A stretch of 64,000 bases of DNA from Perca fluviatilis (Eukaryota > Chordata > Actinopteri > Perciformes > Percidae), in assembly GCF_010015445.1 (NCBI RefSeq), contig NC_053133.1:930001-994000 (forward strand). Direction: 5' to 3'. The translations under genes were made by a program, and so were the position numbers. Position 1 is the stretch's first letter, and each line of letters opens with the position of its first letter. Of the stretch, positions 22,412 to 34,500 are shown in pieces. The notes below the pieces were generated by a model. The model saw nothing but the letters and a program-made list of their open reading frames with translations, did no database searches and had not been told where the DNA came from.

Positions 22412-23701
22412 TATGGGATTAGTTTTGTGACTTTAATTCCAAGCAAAACTTCTCAAGTATCAAACAAAAAACACTAACTCAAGCAAAGAAATTGTCACCT
22501 CAAAGGTAAAACTTAAAACTTGCAAATAAAACATTTGTGTAGTTGTAAACTATTGGTCTTTTATTTGTTTGATATTATGTCCTTTTGTTTACAGTTCCCT
22601 CTGCTTCTTTCCCAATGATCAGTCTTTTGCTCTCTCCATCACGTTTGCAGTCATGCTCCCAGCTTTCTTGTTTGCGCTCCCTGAGTTTTTGCTTGCGATT
22701 CTGACACAAACATCTCGCGTGGGCGGGTCTTACAGGGGTGCGTCCCCATTGGCTAATGAGAGTTAAGGGGAAAGTTTGAGTGACAGCTCAGCCTCAGTGC
22801 AGGTAAACTAACGTTAGAGACTCAGAGTCTGGTCTGAAGGACCAGCATTGTGTATTATCAAGCCAATAGCAAACACAACAATTAGTAGTTAGCTGGATAA
22901 TAATTTTTCCTAATAGACCATAATATAGCTACGTTACTAACCTAAGGTTACCTGGGAGAGCATCGTAGCTCTGCTCGGGTCCTGCAGGTCTCTACAGAGA
23001 GAAGACGATAATTAATACAGCTCCATTGAGTAAGGCCACGAAGGACGATTACATGATTCCCATGGTTAGCTCAGTAAGGTAGCCGGTGGCTACAGTTTTA
23101 GATAACGTTTGCAGTATAGCTAACGTTAAATGCTAACTTAAAAAGTAGCTACCTAGCCTAGCTAGTAACTTAATACAACAAAACATCAAATGTCTAGTAA
23201 CCATGCGTGCAATGCGATCATAAATATATATATTAATAATACTTACACTTTATTAATCTTGTAGTAATCCCCTGTGGAGTGGCTTGTGTGTCCTTCAGAC
23301 CAGACTCTGAGTCTCTAACGTTAGTTTACCTGCACTGAGGCTGAGCTGTCACTCAAACTTTCCCCTTAACACTCATTAGCCAATGGGGAGCCCCCCTGTA
23401 AGCCCCGCCCCGCGAAGATGTTTGTGTCAGAATCGCAAGCAAAAACTCAGGGAGCGCAAACGAGAAAGCTGGGAGCATGACTGCAAACGTGATGGAGAGA
23501 GCAAAAGACCTGATCATTGAGAAAGAAGCAGAGGGAACTGTAAACAAAAGGACATAATAGCAAACAAATAAAAGACCAATAGTTTACAACTACACAAATG
23601 TTTTATTTGCAAGTTTTAAGTTTTACCTTTGAGGTGCCAATTTTTTTGTTTGATACTTGAGAAGTTTTGCTTGGAATTAAAGTCACAAAACTAATCCCAT
23701 A
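22412..23701. mobile_element. Foldback element with about 0.42-kb arms
   Basis: The left arm (22412 to about 22843) and right arm (about 23292-23701) are inverted copies of high similarity, beginning 'tatgggattagttttgtgac' and ending with its complement. The left arm has an extra 17 or so bases near 22465. Outside lie 'caaaac' copies at 22406-22411 and 23702-23707, a possible 6-bp duplication. The loop of about 0.45 kb has no recognised coding. Short frames in the arms (22569-22766, and minus 23353-23547) are mirror images of each other and not recognised. Confidence 0.8.
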
Positions 23702-24214
23702 CAAAACACATATCAGCAAGTCAGGCTGAACATACACAAAACATAGGGAATTCAGACAGGAACCAACGAGAAGCAACATCAAATCTAACTTGATCAAACA
23801 GTAAAACGATACGTCAGAACCAATTGAGAACACGCCCATCCATACACCACCACCAGTTATATGCATGTTACCACCATCAAGTTTAAAAGATCTGGTTATT
23901 GAAGACATCTTCTACATCAGGTGAATAGATGAAGAGTACACAGAGGAAGCCCATCGTCCAAGTTGTTGTAGAGCAGTACTGGAGACCCCTTGACTCACAC
24001 AGTAGTAGCAGCCCCCATTCTAAAGGAATTACTAGAATAACACTTTGATGAATTGTTAGCTTTGAGGAGGACTAGTTCCCAACGCTGTTTAACCAACATC
24101 TATGCATAGGGAAAAGTAAGAAATAGAGGTGAGAGTGATTTAGTGCGCGGCCTTAATGACAAATATCCACTTATAAATTGAAATGGATAATACTATGAAT
24201 CTGTAGGACCATGA

Positions 24215-24425
24215 CAATAGAACACAGAATGAGGCGACGCACGCCAAGCAAATCATACTTACCAGAGTGGACACGCTTACATACTTGTACTAAATACTTA
24301 ACACTAAATAAAACGAAAGGGATTACCAAGTACCAAAACGCCAATTCTGTGAGAGAACACGGAATAAGGCGAAAGACACTAAGCAAAAAAATACTTACCA
24401 GAGTGGACGCACTTACATACTTAAA
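24215..24425 (+). repeat. Tandem duplication of about 140 bp
   Basis: Two copies of 'gaacacagaatgaggcgac' to 'cttaccagagtggac' to 'cttacatact', the second starting near 24353, with moderate divergence. No function recognised. Confidence 0.7.
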
Positions 24426-24429
24426 TACT

Positions 24430-26588
24430 TAAACTGACTCTGAAACGAGACAAAGCATCAACCGCAGGAATATATCGTATCAGGGACGCGATTAGCGAAG
24501 GTATCCAATTTTGAGTGACCGCTGGTCAGGTGATGCTCCTCATAAAAGCATTATATTATTACATGAAGGGCCCTCCATAATTTTGTCACCGACCCTCTGA
24601 TTTCACACAGGACAGAAAAATGCTTCCGGTCCCTAGACAGCCCCACGGCGGCGGCAAGCCATAGCAATGTGTCAATGCCATAAAGTACGATGAAATCAGC
24701 ATGTGAGAAAAATGGGAAGCCAGTGGCCAGCCGACGGCGCCCTTGATAACAACCCCCAAACCCCGTGCAAGGGGCAACCACTGAATACAGAGAAACACTC
24801 AGATATCCAGGTAAAAAGAACTGAACAGCAACACAGGATACCGGGCCCAGCTCACAGTATAGGAATAGAGTTCACTACCAACACGATACAGTAGGAGGTC
24901 AAGCAACCATAAGGTACAACATCAGAGTCAGACAGGCTAGTCATGAGGACGTCCACACTGTCCACATGGGAACTAGGCAGCCAATGAACCAATTGCAGTC
25001 CTGACTGCATCCGCAGATCAGGGTTGGCAAAATGTGGGTGGAGCCAAACAATTGACACGGGAAAAGACCCCCCATTTCAAGTTGTGAAGAGGGAAATCCA
25101 TGAGTGCCGTCAGGTACTCCCTCCGCCGGGCACCAGTGCTGACTTGTGAGCCACAGCCGGTGTTAATATTTTTTTTTTTTTAGTGGAAAGTTGAACAGAC
25201 TACATCACTCATCGCCGGTGTATATTGAATTAATTGTGACAATGCTTTACCTTTGCCGTGAAAGAGACAGGATAATTTAAACTAGTAGGCAGCCTCTTTT
25301 AGAATTTTAATAATCAACCCAATGAAGAAATGCAAGTTTACTTTCAAACACATACAGTGGAGTTCACAATCCACACCTGTATAAGATCGTTCAGGTAAAA
25401 TAGAAATAGTGTACATAACTAAATGGGTCTGTAAAATTTTACAGTGTAGTAACCAATGCCCACAAGCACCAAAATCAAGAGATAAAACACAAACCATACA
25501 CCAATACAATACGAACACGACCAACAGAAGAAAACAGGATATCAAAGGTCCCTGAAAACACCGAATACAATATTCTATAATCCTAACCAGACAGGAACCC
25601 AGTGAGCATGCCCCAAACGGACAGCACCTGTTGGAGCCAGATACTACTATAAAATTGTACCCAACCAGCAACGATGAACAGACATTGCAGAGCCTAACAA
25701 AACGCTGCTAAGAGATACAGATAGCAGCCACTGAGGGGCTGCAATACATGGACTAAAACAGCTAAGGTGAACTACTTAACTCATCACACATCACACCTAG
25801 TTTACACCATCTGTAGTCCACTGTGGAATACACAGATTACCAGCCGTCGTAGAGTCGATTACGCAAACCCACGAAATGCGAACCAATGCACACCTACCCA
25901 ATCCAAACAACAAATCTTGAAACTTAATCTGAACATACAGAAACAGTTAGAGTGACACGCCACCGCAGTCAGCACACGATAGATGGCTGACCCGAGCAGT
26001 CGAAAAGCATGCAACATAAAAGCAACGTCTGAAAATAAAAACTGCATGCCCACCTGCCTAGGCCTACTAAATGAGCTCAGTCACCCTGAAAACCGTAGTG
26101 GCGTAAATAATGCCCGACGACTGACTCAAATGATAGCAATTGCATTGCAAGTACCCCGAACACAACTGAACCAGAAGTTAGACAGCGCCATAAAACACAG
26201 GACCCGCAGCCCGACCGTGTTTACTCCGGTGGCAACATAAAAGAACAACTTAACTTAGTGGGAGATGGTCCAGCTGAGACAAACGACCCTGGCCCACTGC
26301 CATGGAATCGCCCTCCGCCGACGGCCTTGTGCCGGCGCAAAAAACACCGTCCGGGCCCGAAGCAACGGGCGAGTAAACCAAGACCCCGTCCCCAAACTGC
26401 GAGGCGCGAGAGGGCGCTGGCAGCACAAAGCACGGGTAAGCCGCACCCGCAGGAGCCCAGGCGAACCACCCGAGCGGCAAAAACAGCCGAGCGACGGGAA
26501 CAGCGCCAGAAAGAGGGACACACAGACACAGACCACCCGCCAACACCACGAGATAAAAGACAGCAACACGAGGAAGTGGACAGCACAG
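24430..26588. other. Unrecognised interior of the long composite unit
   Basis: No protein or RNA identified. 24965-25005 is the inverted counterpart of 27203-27243 ('tgcagtcaggactgcaattg' and flanks), linking this region to the repeat that follows at 26795. GC content rises sharply at 26280-26590. Confidence 0.4.
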
Positions 26589-26794
26589 TCGCACTCGTCT
26601 GAAAACACAACTGACAGAAGCAGGAGAGAGAGAACAGATTTAAAACAAGGTAGACTGCTGTGATTGGTTAGAACATAAGTGCCCGATTGTAATTGGTATA
26701 CAGAACCGAAACACCCACTGCCCAGCTGATCAGTTGAAGAGAAGAGAGACAACGTAAGAGGAGTCTACCTGACTGAATTTACGCTGAGCTACAT

Positions 26795-27965
26795 GAGTTT
26801 TTAAAGTTAAACTTGCATTTATTCATTGGGTTGACTATTTAAAAAAATGTATGTGTTGATTGAACTTGGGTATGTAAGTTAAGTTATCAGTTGAAAAAAA
26901 AGCGTGTGTGTGTGTTGCTACAAAAAAGAGCTGCCTTTCGAGTTTAAAATAACCTGTCTTCTTCTACAGCAAAGTTAAAGCATGGACACAATAAATTAAT
27001 TATACACCGCCAATAAGTGATGTAGCCTATTAAAATTTCTACTAAAATATAACACGTGTTGTGGCAAACAAGAAAGCACTGGTGCCTGGCGGAGGGAGTA
27101 CCTGTCAACAACTTGTGAATTTCACTCTTCTCAAATTGAAATGGAAAGTTCTTTTCAAAAGTCAAACGTTTAGCTCCGCTCACATTTAGCCCAACCCCAA
27201 TCTGCGTACTGCAGTCAGGACTGCAATTGGTTCATTGGCTGGCCAATTCCCATGATGCAAGGCGGTAAATAGAGTTGTGTTAAAATTTGCTGAAAAGTTT
27301 GCAGTTTGTTCAAAATACAAATGTAACTTTATGAATTCCGTTTATTAAACGTGTCTGCTTAGAATGTAGAGTTTTGTTGCCTGGTAATTGTCATTGTTGT
27401 GCTGGTTTACATTTGTAACCATGAGTTAAGTGACTGTTACGTTTGATAAGAAGAGCTGGAGTATTACGGTGTAGATGTTGAGCAGTAATAGGTTTCCTTC
27501 AGCCTTTAATCTGCGGCGTGTCACTTCACTAGTGGCCATTTTATGTCAAGTGATGCAAGATCAGCAGAGAGGCCGCTATTTTGCACGGGGCTCTGGGGCA
27601 GCCCCACCCAAGCACCCACGCTATCTCTGCTATAAATGTGGTTATGTAGTTTTAACTTGAAACTGTGAGTTGAAATAAAGCAGAAAAGTATGTCTGTTAG
27701 GCAAGGAAGGTTTCATGCATTATTAAAGAAAATAAATTATTTGTTTTAACTTAAAGTATGAAGTTAAACCAAGTAATACAAAGTTAAATCAACTAAAAGA
27801 AGAACTTTAGCAAAACTAGAACACTGTAGTTACATCAACATCATTAACTTTAATTTCTAAGTTGAAACAAAGGCAGTCTTCAAGTTGAGTGAACTTCAAT
27901 TTTCAAGGCAGCAGGTGGACTTTCATTTCCAAGTTAAACTAACTAAATTTATTACAGTGTACATG
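26795..27965. repeat. AAGTTA-rich interspersed repeat
   Basis: Both flanks are rich in 'aagttaaac' and 'caagttgag' type motifs and the right side ends 'ttattacagtg'. The borders are uncertain and no target duplication was found. No coding recognised. Confidence 0.4.
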
Positions 27966-28941
27966 TAACTGCTTTCACATACATTTTTATAAATAAATTG
28001 ACCTACATACATATACATATTTAACATAAATGTATTGATTAATGCAAGTGTTACTTGTTCCAGTGTAAATGTAGTGAATACTGACACAAAGACAAGTTTT
28101 TGATTTTCCAGCTTTAAAGACGAATAACGCTTGAAAGATCAGTAGTCTGTGTCACTCCTGACTCATTCCTCTAATCAGTTTTGTAAAGTTGCCGAGCAGT
28201 GCGACGAGATGCTGGGTGCGGCTTTCTGTTACTGCAAATGAGCGTGTGACTAAATCACTGCTTCCTATTCTGCTCCAAGACTGGAACTGCATTGTTTTCT
28301 CAGCCATGGATAATGTGTTTGACAGTGAGGCAAAAAATAAAAGCATCTACCTGTTGCCTCCCAATTTCCCATCCTCTAACTCTCTGTGTGGAACAGGAAA
28401 TGGATGAATGAATGCTGATTATCTTCACTCCAGCAAATCCATAATCACCCAGTAAATGCTCACTTTGGTGTACTTTTTCTCTCTATTACACAATCAGTGC
28501 TATTTTTGAGAAAGATGGAAATCTTTGCTTTCTTTCTGCTTTCTTAGTCTGAAACACCAGTATGCCATGCAGGGTAAGTGGTAAATGAGTGAGTTACAGA
28601 GAAAAGAATACAAACCCTGGCTTACAGCCGTGCAGCAGAAAAGGAGAGAGACAGAGAAAGAGAGAGAGAGGACAACAAGCACAACAACTCCTTAACCTAT
28701 TGATGACCACTTTTTAATAAATAAGACAAACATTATTTGTTTAATTACTATTGTAAGATTCCAACTCTGTCTCCTAAGAATCATGGCTGTGTGGCAGTGG
28801 GTTTTCCATGAGCAGACAAGTGACCATGACCACTCTCAATAAGGGCTAGGACTAGGCTCTTTGCGTTGAGATCTCCTCACAGTCCATTTAAAGGGCAAAT
28901 AAAGTCAAAACCAGACCAGAAAGCTGTGTTATGATAAAACT
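27966..28941. other. No recognised feature
   Basis: Sequence that looks single-copy within the window; the open frames at 28189 and 28500 show no motif. Could be intron or intergenic host DNA. Confidence 0.4.
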
Positions 28942-28945
28942 TTAA

Positions 28946-30115
28946 AGTGCTCATATTATGCTCATTTTCAAGTTCATGTATTTAGAGGTTGTACCAGAAT
29001 AGATTTACATGGTTTCATTTTAAAGTGCCCATATTATGAAAAAAACACTTTTTCTGGGATTTGGGGTGTTATTTTGTGTCTCAGGTGCTTCCACACACAT
29101 ACAAACTTTGAAAAAAATCCATCCATGCTGTTTTGAGTGAGATACGGTTTCTGAATGTGTCCTGCCTTTAGTCTCCTGGTGAGCTGTTCAAAATCGTCCC
29201 GGCTTGTGATGTCACAATCCAAAATGAGCTGGCTAACCACAACCGTTAGCTCGTAGCATTAGCGCTAGCATGCTACCTCGTTCTCGATAGCAAAGCACTG
29301 CTACAACACACACAATCTAGAAAAGACACTACTTACATGTGCGCCCTCGTTTAGAAGTCTCCCAGTTAATCCTGCCTTGTAACTGACCGAAGTTGGAGAA
29401 ACAGCCTTTCTTTTACTGTCTCTAGAGTTAGCTAGCTGACATGAGCTACTGCGCATGTGCGAGTGCAATCAAAGATAGTACAGAAGAAGAAGAAGAAGAA
29501 AAGAGGTCTCACTCTGTAGCTAAAACAGGGACCAGGTGAAAAGAGGATCTACAGCAGTGAGAGAGAGCTGTGCAGTACAACACAAATATGGTGTTTTTTG
29601 AAAATTAAACCATGTAAACCTATTCTGGTACAACCTTAAAATACAGTTATGAACCTGAAAATGAGAATAATATGGGCGCTTTAAAAAAAACACTATATTT
29701 TTGTTGTGCTGCACATTGCTGCAGCTCCTCTTTTCACCCTGTGTGTTGAGCTCTCTGTTTTAGCTACAGAGTGAGACATCACACTTCTGTTCCATCTTTG
29801 TTGGGAGTCACACTTGCTCAGTACCTAGGTAAGGACTACTAGCCAGTCAGAAGCAGAGTATGAGGGCGTGCCACGCTAGCAGCTAGACGAGCATTATAAC
29901 GTGTGTTCCAAAGTGACCACGTCTGTCTCTGAAGTAAAGGCTGGACTACAACAGAGCTGTTTGGAGCAGTTGGTGAACAGTGTTTTCTGTTGGAGATGGT
30001 AAGTCCCTTTGGGGGGGACTTTGGGCTTTTTCACTTTGTAAACCTATAACATGCACAAAAAAGATATGACACAATAAAGGAAAGGGGAAAAGCCAAAAAG
30101 CAAAATATGAGCACT
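28946..30115. mobile_element. TTAA-flanked element, outer copy interrupted by its own family
   Basis: Ends 'agtgctcatattatg' and 'aaaatatgagcact' lie inside TTAA (28942-28945, 30116-30119). The sequence before and after the nested insertion matches the reverse complement of the right part of the 5277-5973 and 29024-29680 copies (for example 'ggttgtaccagaata' and 'tagctacagagtgagac'). This shows the outer copy is the same family in opposite orientation. Confidence 0.85.
29024..29680. mobile_element. TTAA-flanked element, nested copy
   Basis: Terminal repeats 'agtgcccatattatg' and 'aataatatgggcgct' sit inside TTAA at 29020-29023 and 29681-29684. Closely similar to 5277-5973 over its whole length but without the 'ctaacgctaatgctaac' expansion. 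A GAA microsatellite lies near 29485. Confidence 0.9.
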
Positions 30116-30119
30116 TTAA

Positions 30120-32734
30120 GATGTATCGGAGAGCAGATGTGGAAGAGAAACCAGTGGAAGATGGAATAAAAGATATCAAAGAATAACAATGCAGCAACAT
30201 CAAGGCCTATTTTCCATGCAGCCAGGTGACACCGAGCATATGCTCCAACAGATGGAGGTCCCATGGTGACTTTTACTCTGAGATATTTCCACTTTTTTCT
30301 TAGCATTACTGATTACCTGTTGAATAGCAGAGTTTTTTGCATGCGCTGACTGATAAAGTGAAAATCAAGGGCTGCCTCTTACTTTCCACAGAGAGAGGCT
30401 GGTCGCCCTCAGCGTTTTCTGCAAAATACCAGACATACTGCAGCAGTAAATTAAACAGGAGCCATTTAAAATTCATGACGTTGTGGAGGAGAGAAGTGAA
30501 CAAATGCAGCCATTAAGACATTTGTTGCAGTGTTTGCTGGTCCACAGGGGGTAAAAGAATGGGGGGGAAAGAACTGTGTGGCTGTTGAACAAGAGGATGC
30601 CAACTGTTCTATGTGAGATTGCGATAACCATTTAAGAATGATAGATAAGAGATTTCTGCAGGATGCATCTGCTCAGTTAAAAGGGGAATTTATCTGTAAG
30701 TGTTTCTGGAAGCGGAAAAGCATTAGTTGAAGATCCCTGCTGTTAAACGACAAGTGTGCAGTGCTTTTGTTTTAACTTTAATGACTGACGGGTCACAGGA
30801 AAGCTTAAAGTGGAATGTCATTAAGAAATCCCTGAGAAGCTGAAGTGGAAGGAGAATGAGGCATGAGGTGACAAGAAAGGTGCCCACACACCCACACACA
30901 CACACACACACACACACTTTCTTCACTCTGACAGGAAATCTTTTGCCTCGCTCAACGTGTGGTTTCTGAGTGCTGATGATGGAAACAGGCCGTTGTACAG
31001 CGTAAAGACAGCCACTGTACGTCTCTGCCTGGGAGGGAGGGATGATGTGCACTTTTCCCTGAGTTAGTGTTTTCTGTCAGGGCCAAATAGTTTTCTCAGG
31101 CCTGTCACTTAGATCAAAGTAGGCCAGTGCCTGACCTGCCTCATGCAGCCTTGCTGCCAGTTGAGTGCAAACAATCTGACTGCTTTATATTATTGCATTG
31201 CATTTATGCACACAATATATATATATATATATATTATATATTGTGTGCATAAATATGTACTATATACTGTGCTGAAGTTGCATTAAAAGCATGCAGAAAG
31301 AGAAAAAGTACCAGGTCTCAATATGAGATGACATATACAGGTGTATACAAGTCTACAATAAGGGTTCAACTGCTGCCCACACATTTTAGGTAAGACAAAA
31401 TAGCTTAATATTCTTTCTTGTTGTGTGTCAGTTGTGGAAGAAATACTTACTCGCTAACTCAAAGTGCAGTTGATATTAGCCTGTTGGTAAAAAATATAAA
31501 TAAGATATAGCGATGAAAAAAATATATAAAGGAGGACATCTACTGTAACCCCTCCTAAAAAAAAAAAGTTTAACCCTAAACAACATTAATGGATGTCCTC
31601 CATTAGGAATATGATGACAGGAGATAGGAGACCAGGAATTTCATACACCACCATTGAGTTTGAGTTTTATTTATGAAAGGGGGACAGCGCAAATTAATAA
31701 AACACATGATTTCCCATGGGTTAAAAAAGCCAGAATTAGCCAAAAGGCTATTTTTCATCTGTAGTCCCCTCTGCAAGAATTCCTTGACTATAGAACACTG
31801 CTGGGGGTATTTTAGTATGCATCTACTGCAGCAAGCCAAGACTTATGCTCCATTACCTCTCCATTGGCAATACTGAATGCCTGAGAGTAGTCTCCCAGCA
31901 GCAGGACAAAGGCTCTGGACTTTTTAAAGATAATTTGGCATGTCTTCTATCTATCTATCTCTTGGTAATATTATAAATTGCAGGTGATGACAGTGAGAGG
32001 ACATAAGTTTATTAAGCTGGAAATGGGGAGTATGGGGAGTTAGTACAGATTTGTTCTTTAAATGGGCCCTGACCTGACCTGACGACGACGATGACGAAGT
32101 GTTGTGCCCCAATTCCATACTACATACTAATTGTATACAGTACTATATAATAATCTTCATGACATGCTGTTTTTGCAATGCATTGGGGTAATTTTTGGAT
32201 TTATTACAGTAAATATATTACATATTGGACCTTGATTCAAAAACAATAACTTCAACACCTGACATAAGTGTTATCTCCGTTTTTGTAAGTCCTTTTTACT
32301 ATTTACTTCAATCATGGTCTGCCATCCTCTTAATCACTGCTATAAAAAAAGAAAAAAAAGACCTCTGACATCTAATCCACAAGAAGCAGTGTCTTTCATG
32401 TAATCTGCAACTTGGTCAAGAGGCCAAAAACAGTTGCCAACTTAAAGTGAAATGGATAAATTGGTATGGTCAGTGGTGCTTCAAATAGACACTTTATTTT
32501 TATCATACCGCCCATGGCTCCTGCACCTGTACTCACCCTCTGTCAAAGTCCCTCTGTACAGTCTGTTGCAACAGAGTATACAATAATAATAATAATAATT
32601 AATATGGAAATTACAATGTTTTCACTCTGTTGTTAGATACACATTACACACAGGCCTGAAATACACACACATGTTCAGTACCTATACATGTATTAATGGA
32701 GAGATGTCAGAGTCAGGGTACTGCAGCTGTCAAT
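30120..32734. other. No recognised gene; microsatellites and a palindrome
   Basis: AT-rich sequence without recognisable coding. It contains a CA microsatellite at about 30886-30917, an AT palindrome at 31202-31254 (listed separately), short CTAT repeats near 31948 and an AAT run near 32581. Confidence 0.5.
31202..31254. repeat. Perfect AT-rich palindrome
   Basis: 'atttatgcacacaatatata' is followed, after a short TA run, by its exact complement ending 'attgtgtgcataaat'. The 53-bp stretch can form a nearly loop-free cruciform. Confidence 0.85.
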
Positions 32735-32920
32735 GGACAGGCGCCCGAGCATTTGGGGGTTCGGTGCCTTGCTCAAGTGCACCTTGGCAGTGCCCAGAGG
32801 GTGAACTGGCACCTCTCCAGCTACCAGTCCACCACCATACTTTGGTCCGTATGGGGACTTGAATCAGCGACCCTCCGGTTTCCCACCCAACTCCCTACAG
32901 ACTGAGCTACTGCCACCCCA
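32735..32920 (-). mobile_element. tRNA-derived SINE
   Basis: On the minus strand it starts 'ggggtggcagtagctcagtc' at 32920, with an A box (tagctcagtct) and a B box (gattcaagtcc), then continues through 'gccagttcaccctctgggc' to 'ccttgagcaaggcaccgaac'. Pol III promoter layout and sequence fit a widespread fish SINE. The right border, about 32735, is approximate. Confidence 0.85.
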
Positions 32921-33244
32921 AAAGGAGTTTATAATGTGAAAAATCACCAGTAAAGGATTCTAAACCAATTATTACACAACTGAACATGTTTCAGCAGGAA
33001 TGTGATCCAAAATTGGAGGGAAATTAACTACATCTGCAGCCAAAATTACAGGTTTCTTTGACGTTATCTACTAACGTCAGAGTTGTGTGTATGTAATGTA
33101 AGCACTGCAGTAGTGTGCCTGGAGCAGATGAACATAAATAGAAACCGCCTGGGTTACATGATACAGAGCCGAGAGTAGAAAAAACTGTTAAAAATAGAGC
33201 GTTCAGAACAGTGGGAAATCTGAGGTCTTGGCTCACAGGCAGCG

Positions 33245-34500
33245 CCGCCTTAACCTAATGTTAGGCCCGGGGCTGAGAGGTTTTGTAGGCCCCTCATCCC
33301 CTCGATTTATAAAGTCTCATTTTAAAAAAGTGTAATATCTAGGTAATCTACATCACAAAATCCATTAGTTTCTGTCGAGACATACAACAGTGAGTTTTCC
33401 CTCTTTGAGCCAGAAAACACCATACTATTGTTATTAACATATCACTGAGCCCATTTGATCATCATAAACACAAGACACTTTATTTAACAACCACACACAG
33501 CAACTTATGATGATAATAAAACCAAAATGTGTGAAAGTATGATTTCAAACGATATTATAAAAAACATCACCAACCATCACCTGTCTGCACAAACATTGAT
33601 AATAACTGATAACAGCATAAGCAAAGAACAGCAATAGATCAAAGTAGGAGCCTCTTCTCTGGCCTCAGCGGGCCCTGTGAACCAATCACATGCACCTGCA
33701 CAGACACACAAACACACTCTATTCAGCACCATGGATAGCAACATGGCCTAATGCCAGGTACCAAAAAGATGAAGAAGGTTTGCAGTATGAATGTGCATTT
33801 CTCTTAAAACAATGCACAACTACAACAATTTAAAACCTGCACAAGCTATAAATACAGCACTTTCTTACCTTTTTAGAAGTGCTTTCGTCTGGTCTTCTTT
33901 GAAGAAAAGACCCTAATTATGTCCTTAAAATCCGAATCACGAAGGATGTCATGCTCAATAGACATCAGTGTGAGATGACTGACTCGGTCTTGCTGCATGC
34001 TTGATCGCAGTCTATTCTTCACCAAGCCCAGTTTGGAGAAGGACTGTTCTCCGCTCGCATTTGAAATGCATTTTTGAGAAAATTCTTGTCTTCTGTTTAT
34101 ATTGGTGTTCTGATGCCGAAACGTCAGCATCTTTATTTTGACAGGACTCCGGTCCCATTCCCGCCCAATAAGCCCGCACTTTTGTGTCAATATTGTTTCC
34201 CCAGCGCCCCGGGTCACTGTTATATGGGTCATCTGACTCATCTCCCCCTAACTGCGCAGCCTGCGCCTCCTCCACTGCATCCGGTGTGTGTGATAGCGAT
34301 CTTCCTCCAGGTGCTGGGTCCATCTTTAGTAGCAGCTGGCTTTGGGATGCTCTTTAGAAGATCTTTTTCGCGCAACTCCTTCTTATTAAGTTTTATTTCT
34401 TTTCTGGGCACCACTCTCAAACGTCCTCCCTGACATTTTCCACTTAATGTCACTCAATCATAGAGGGACACACCCCAAAACTAACTATAGACATTCTGAT
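33245..34500 (-). mobile_element. hAT (ZMYM1-like) internal-deletion copy, borders approximate
   Basis: Encloses the minus-strand coding relic at 33873-34453. The left side carries 'cagcgccgccttaacc' and 'taggcccggggc', which may be one terminus; the opposite terminus was not found. Borders are therefore uncertain. Confidence 0.5.
33873..34453 (-). pseudogene. ZMYM1-like / TTF-finger hAT protein reduced to its ends
   Basis: Minus strand from 34453: a basic leader (SGKCQGGRLRVVPRKEIKLN, KSIPKPAATKDG), then, one frame over, SDPGRWGNNIDTKVRAYWAG and GPESCQNKDADVSASEHQYK, the typical start of a TTF-type zinc-finger region in ZMYM1-like hAT proteins. Directly after it, in a third frame, comes the hAT C-terminal dimerisation segment: GEQSFSKLGLVKNRLRSSMQ, then LMSIEHDILRDSDFKDI and a stop at 33873. 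The whole catalytic core, several hundred residues in relatives, is missing, with two frame changes. It is a deletion derivative. Confidence 0.8.

Larger units (their letters stand above)
21259..26794 (-). repeat. Long composite unit (module C to module A), 5.5 kb
   Basis: On the minus strand it opens with module C (26794-26589), continues through a GC-rich frame (ATG at 26750-26752, 165 codons, unrecognised) and ends with module A (21423-21259), which abuts module C of the short unit. No transposase or reverse transcriptase motif was found between. It contains the minisatellite at 21640-22320, the foldback at 22412-23701 and a tandem duplication near 24300. The shared ends suggest an autonomous or longer relative of the short unit; class unknown. 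Confidence 0.5.

Noticed and set aside
22569..22766. Frames in both arms of the 22-kb foldback (FALSITFAVMLPAF in both)
   Set aside because: They are the same sequence seen twice because the arms are inverted copies; stops follow and no family is recognised. Not counted as a gene.
26258..26752. Long overlapping frames on both strands in GC-rich sequence
   Set aside because: Frames are open on both strands because of base composition. No protein motif is recognised; only the minus-strand frame is mentioned, as part of the composite unit.
28189..28407. 72-codon open frame in apparently single-copy DNA
   Set aside because: No recognisable domain or splice context; likely chance.
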